Position numbers and translations under genes: made by a program. 43,063 nt of DNA from the NCBI GenBank assembly GCA_007130885.1, contig SLRQ01000080.1, positions 1 through 43,063 on the forward strand, given 5' to 3'. The notes below the pieces were generated by a model. That model was not told where the DNA came from. It made no database searches and was given only the letters and a program-made list of their open reading frames with translations. Each line of letters opens with the position of its first letter. The stretch's first letter is position 1. Origin of the DNA: Deltaproteobacteria bacterium (GTDB lineage Bacteria > Myxococcota > Myxococcia > SLRQ01). Below are positions 42,644-43,063 of the stretch, piece after piece.

Positions 42644-43063
42644 ATGGTAGAACCATCTCCCGTGGAGCCTTCACGCCAAAATGATGTGGATGGTGGCTTC
42701 CGGGTTTCCCTTTACCGTCTACTGGCCGCGATCGGCAATCGAACCACCGGGCTGCTGCACGAGCTGGGCAGCATGGTGGCGATGCTCGTTTCCGCGGTCT
42801 TCTGGCTCGTGCGTCCTCCTTACCGCTGGCGAAACCACCTCGCCATGATGGAGTTCATCGGTGTCGGTTCGCTCTTCATCGTCGTGCTCACCGGGACCTT
42901 CACAGGTATGGTCTTCGCCGCGCAGAGTATGTACGCCTTCGGGATGTTCGGTGCCGAGTCCCTAGTGGGGCCAACAGTGACCATATCCCTGGCGAGAGAG
43001 CTGGCGCCCGTCCTTACGGCTCTCATGGTGACCGGCAGAGCCGGTTCCGCGGTAGCCACCGAG
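42644..43063 (+). CDS. mlaE: MlaE-type lipid transport permease, N-terminal part (cut by window edge)
   Basis: The frame stays open from the ATG at 42644 to the end of the window (140 codons). After a hydrophilic N-tail of about 20 residues comes the MlaE/TrgB-like region: a helix with LLHELGSMVAMLVSAVFW, the typical RNHLAMMEFIGVGSLFIVVL, then GTFTGMVFAAQSMYAFGMF and TISLARELAPVLTALMVTGR. This is the permease of an ABC transporter that moves phospholipid across the envelope of Gram-negative bacteria. The ATP-binding and MCE partners would be expected to the right of the window. The start has no clear ribosome-binding site and could be a little downstream. Confidence 0.92.
   Translation, partial: MVEPSPVEPSRQNDVDGGFRVSLYRLLAAIGNRTTGLLHELGSMVAMLVSAVFWLVRPPYRWRNHLAMMEFIGVGSLFIVVLTGTFTGMVFAAQSMYAFGMFGAESLVGPTVTISLARELAPVLTALMVTGRAGSAVATE

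Overview
The window looks like a single chromosomal contig from a GC-rich (about 60 % by eye) Gram-negative bacterium of the former Deltaproteobacteria, most likely Myxococcota or a neighbouring lineage. This is an inference from several signs: an FHA domain fused to the CpaF pilus ATPase, many FHA and PilZ proteins, a nucleotide-transporter-like membrane protein with HEAT repeats, lipoproteins, a SecF with an enlarged periplasmic domain, and outer-membrane lipid transport (MlaE). There is no phage, transposase, CRISPR array or obvious island. Most genes are housekeeping genes in conserved clusters, with lineage-specific genes inserted between them.

Layout. 1-2692: divergent lon (cut at the left edge) and a long-chain acyl-CoA synthetase. 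2826-9522: a compact plus-strand operon holding part of a Tad/Flp-type pilus or secretion system (prepilin peptidase CpaA, secretin CpaC, ATPase CpaF). It is surrounded by and fused to FHA phosphothreonine-binding domains: a ribbon-helix-helix-like/FHA protein, an FHA-CpaF fusion and a double-FHA/TPR membrane protein, four FHA domains in all. polA follows after 2 bases. 12396-20027: the conserved queA-tgt-yajC-secD-secF cluster, with a 5'-nucleotidase lipoprotein inserted between queA and tgt. 20180-24922: pyruvate:ferredoxin oxidoreductase (nifJ) and a dihydroorotate-dehydrogenase-like partner, pointing to ferredoxin-linked, at least partly anaerobic carbon metabolism. 25102-27871: ftsH, a 78-residue protein that looks like a free-standing sigma-70 region 1.1, and a degenerate PilZ protein. 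27920-27992: tRNA-Thr(CGT). 28057-29715: a small lipoprotein and a secreted protein with cysteine-paired repeats.

29716-30330 is the most interesting non-coding stretch. It holds a possible structured RNA, a strong intrinsic terminator, a cluster of CACGTG motifs resembling ParB parS sites (including a perfect 12-base inverted repeat), and a promoter for rpsA. 30331-33391: rpsA, with a tandemly repeated acidic tail, and sppA. 33408-39478: mostly minus-strand lineage-specific genes (two lipoproteins, a cyclic-nucleotide-binding protein and a transporter/HEAT protein, plus one plus-strand PilZ gene). These separate rpsA-sppA from the ihfB-like gene, argS, a SPOR-domain protein and mlaE (cut at the right edge).

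The strongest candidates for undescribed biology are the FHA-decorated Tad locus, the free-standing sigma 1.1-like protein, the parS-like cluster upstream of rpsA, and the transporter-HEAT gene with its separate cyclic-nucleotide sensor next to a c-di-GMP (PilZ) receptor.
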